In this document: positions 62,671 to 64,000 of the stretch, one piece after another
Position numbering within the stretch: position 1 is the stretch's first letter
How the letters are laid out: the number at the start of each line of letters is the position of its first letter
Assembly (NCBI GenBank): GCA_016872775.1
Contig: VGZA01000004.1
Span: 100,689 to 164,688 of the forward strand
Source of the DNA: Planctomycetota bacterium
GTDB taxonomy: Bacteria; Planctomycetota; Planctomycetia; Pirellulales; Pirellulaceae
DNA length: 64,000 bases
Reading direction: 5' to 3'
The notes under the pieces: model-generated
Database searches by the model: none
What the model was told of the DNA's origin: nothing
The model's input: only the letters and a program-made list of their open reading frames with translations
Made by a program: the position numbers and the translations under genes

Positions 62671-63999
62671 CTATTCCGCGGTAGCGATCTTCTGCGGTAG
62701 CAACAATTCGTTCCAGGTGGCGACCCACTCCGACCAGCGTACGGATTTGTCGCGGAGCAGGATCGGAATCTCGGGCAGCCGAACGTTCGCGACGTCGATT
62801 TCGCCAGATTGGGGCCGCCCCGACGGATCCTTGTCACCTGACAACGGCACGTGCTGCTGGACTTGCACCGATTCGGTCGGATAGACGATCAATCCCGTGT
62901 CGCTGTAGCTGAACCATCGGAAATCGATGCCGATGAACTGTTGCAGGCGATTTTCGAGCAATTCAACCGCTCCGGCTTGCAACAACCCCACCATCGCCAC
63001 GGCAAAGCGGCGCGTATCTTCCGCATTCAGCTGCCGTAGCCAATCGGGCATTGTAAACGACGCCACCAGCCAATGCCCGTGATTCTCGAAGCGCACCAAA
63101 AGCGGAGGACCGATGTCGGCGCTGCGCCGCAACACAAACTCAATGCGGCTGTTGGCAACTCGCACCTCCCCGCAATGCAGACTAAAGGTGTCGCTGAAGC
63201 CGCCCTCTTCGAGCAGCGAACAGAATTCGCGATCGACAAATCGGCGAACCTGCCGTTCGAGGTTCTTCCTTCGAGCCCGGCAGGCATTGACCGCATTCCA
63301 GTTGCCTGTGCGCTGCGATTTGCGGAGCACATGCCGCAGTCGATTGAACAGCTTTGGCGCGGTACCCGAATGCACGCCAGGTCGCAACAGGCGCACCAGC
63401 GATTCCCCATGATCGCCGATCCGAATCGGCAGCAGTTTGGAGGAACGATTCGAGTCATACAGCCGCCAGTTTTCCTTGAGTTCCCAGACCAGGAACCCGA
63501 ACAGGCCGGGCATTAGAAACACCGTTACGCCGGCAAAGGCGTTCGCAAGGAATCGGCCCAAGAAAGGTTCAAACGGGACCGCAAGGTATTCGGTGAGTAC
63601 GATCGACCAGGGCAACATGATCTTGTGCGACACCGTGACCACCGGGAAGTGCTTGATCGGGTTGATCTGCGGTTCGACGAGCAGGGTAACATAGATGCGA
63701 ATCACATAGGTCACGGCAAACCAGACGACGCTCATCGCCGCCTTGTAGGCCACCGATAGCCGGGAGTCACCGGCCCGGAACCGCAGCCATTCGTCGACGG
63801 CGTAGAGCACGCGTTCCAGATTCTCCATCAGGCGGTGAAATACGTCCGCGACCCATTGGAAAACCGCTCCGAAAATCCGCATTCGCACGTCGTGCCAGGT
63901 TCGAGCAACAACATCAGTGACCCATTCGTCCGCATACCGGCCCAGCGGCGAATTCAAGAACAGATTCGTGCCCAGAAATACGTTCAGCGTGGCGTCGAA
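62671..63999 (-). CDS. Membrane protein of unknown function, 5' end outside window
   Basis: At least 442 residues; the frame is open to the window end (reads FDATLNVFLGTNLFLNSPLGRY into the body), so the start is upstream and the TTG at 63957 is internal. Three or four hydrophobic segments: SVAYKAAMSVVWFAVTYVIRI, LPWSIVLTEYLAVPFEPF and ANAFAGVTVFLMPGLFGFLVW. The C-terminal 250 residues are soluble and contain LHCGEVRVANSRIEFVLRRS and LPEIPILLRDKSVRW. No family recognised, but the wide spacing and a long soluble tail are typical of large planctomycete envelope proteins. Confidence 0.7.
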   Translation of the reverse strand, partial: FDATLNVFLGTNLFLNSPLGRYADEWVTDVVARTWHDVRMRIFGAVFQWVADVFHRLMENLERVLYAVDEWLRFRAGDSRLSVAYKAAMSVVWFAVTYVIRIYVTLLVEPQINPIKHFPVVTVSHKIMLPWSIVLTEYLAVPFEPFLGRFLANAFAGVTVFLMPGLFGFLVWELKENWRLYDSNRSSKLLPIRIGDHGESLVRLLRPGVHSGTAPKLFNRLRHVLRKSQRTGNWNAVNACRARRKNLERQVRRFVDREFCSLLEEGGFSDTFSLHCGEVRVANSRIEFVLRRSADIGPPLLVRFENHGHWLVASFTMPDWLRQLNAEDTRRFAVAMVGLLQAGAVELLENRLQQFIGIDFRWFSYSDTGLIVYPTESVQVQQHVPLSGDKDPSGRPQSGEIDVANVRLPEIPILLRDKSVRWSEWVATWNELLLPQKIATAE

Positions 64000-64000
64000 A

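Overview
The window is GC-rich bacterial chromosome, almost certainly from a planctomycete and probably near Pirellulales. The reasons are the combination of a DUF1559 prepilin-like protein, a giant secreted PA14 / multi-haem cytochrome c / beta-propeller protein, tetrahydromethanopterin-linked C1 genes (fae, mtdB, an ATP-grasp protein), a small helix-turn-helix plus receiver-like regulator, many secreted proteins with PA14 or formylglycine-enzyme domains, and lpxB, which indicates lipid A and an outer membrane. I see no rRNA, tRNA, CRISPR array, transposase or phage gene. It reads as housekeeping chromosome with a few accessory modules.

Layout: 0-4 kb carries the 3' end of dnaK and all of clpB (protein quality control). 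4-8 kb has a divergent pair of exported enzymes (CocE/S15-type hydrolase and a lactonase-fold propeller protein). 8-10.2 kb has an HTH/receiver regulator, moaC, and a polyprenyl diphosphate synthase with an internal deletion. 10.4-15.5 kb has a DUF1559 protein, a TonB-like protein, and a membrane protein/glycosyltransferase pair. 15.7-23.6 kb is a co-directional run: MoxR-like ATPase, a 624-residue unknown, a TerB-like protein and the cytochrome/propeller giant. 23.8-29.9 kb holds an MFS carrier, floA, mnmA and prfB, the last read through a programmed +1 frameshift. 30-36 kb has an HtrA-PDZ-PA14 protease, the C1 genes, a coiled-coil zinc-ribbon protein and greA. 36-43 kb has an OYE-family reductase, a UvrD/PcrA helicase, an RpoA-CTD-like protein, GDP-mannose dehydratase and a flippase.

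A long minus-strand run (50.9 to 43.3 kb) links a short-chain dehydrogenase, two small unknowns, a large FAD/iron-sulfur dehydrogenase, moaD, moaE, moaA and a membrane protein. From 51 to 64 kb there is a glycine-rich RRM protein, an lpxB/M50 protease/SGNH operon, a tiny lysine/alanine-only peptide gene with a long structured leader, an FGE-like protein, apbE, a metallopeptidase-like lipoprotein, an nth-dcd-nudix operon, a DUF3500 protein, a methyltransferase and a membrane protein cut by the window end.

Many operons use 1- or 4-base stop/start overlaps. Several intergenic gaps carry palindromic repeat families. The items I find most worth a second look are the 24-residue histone-tail-like peptide gene at 55.0 kb, the MoxR/unknown/TerB/cytochrome module, the damaged prenyl synthase, and the repeat families.
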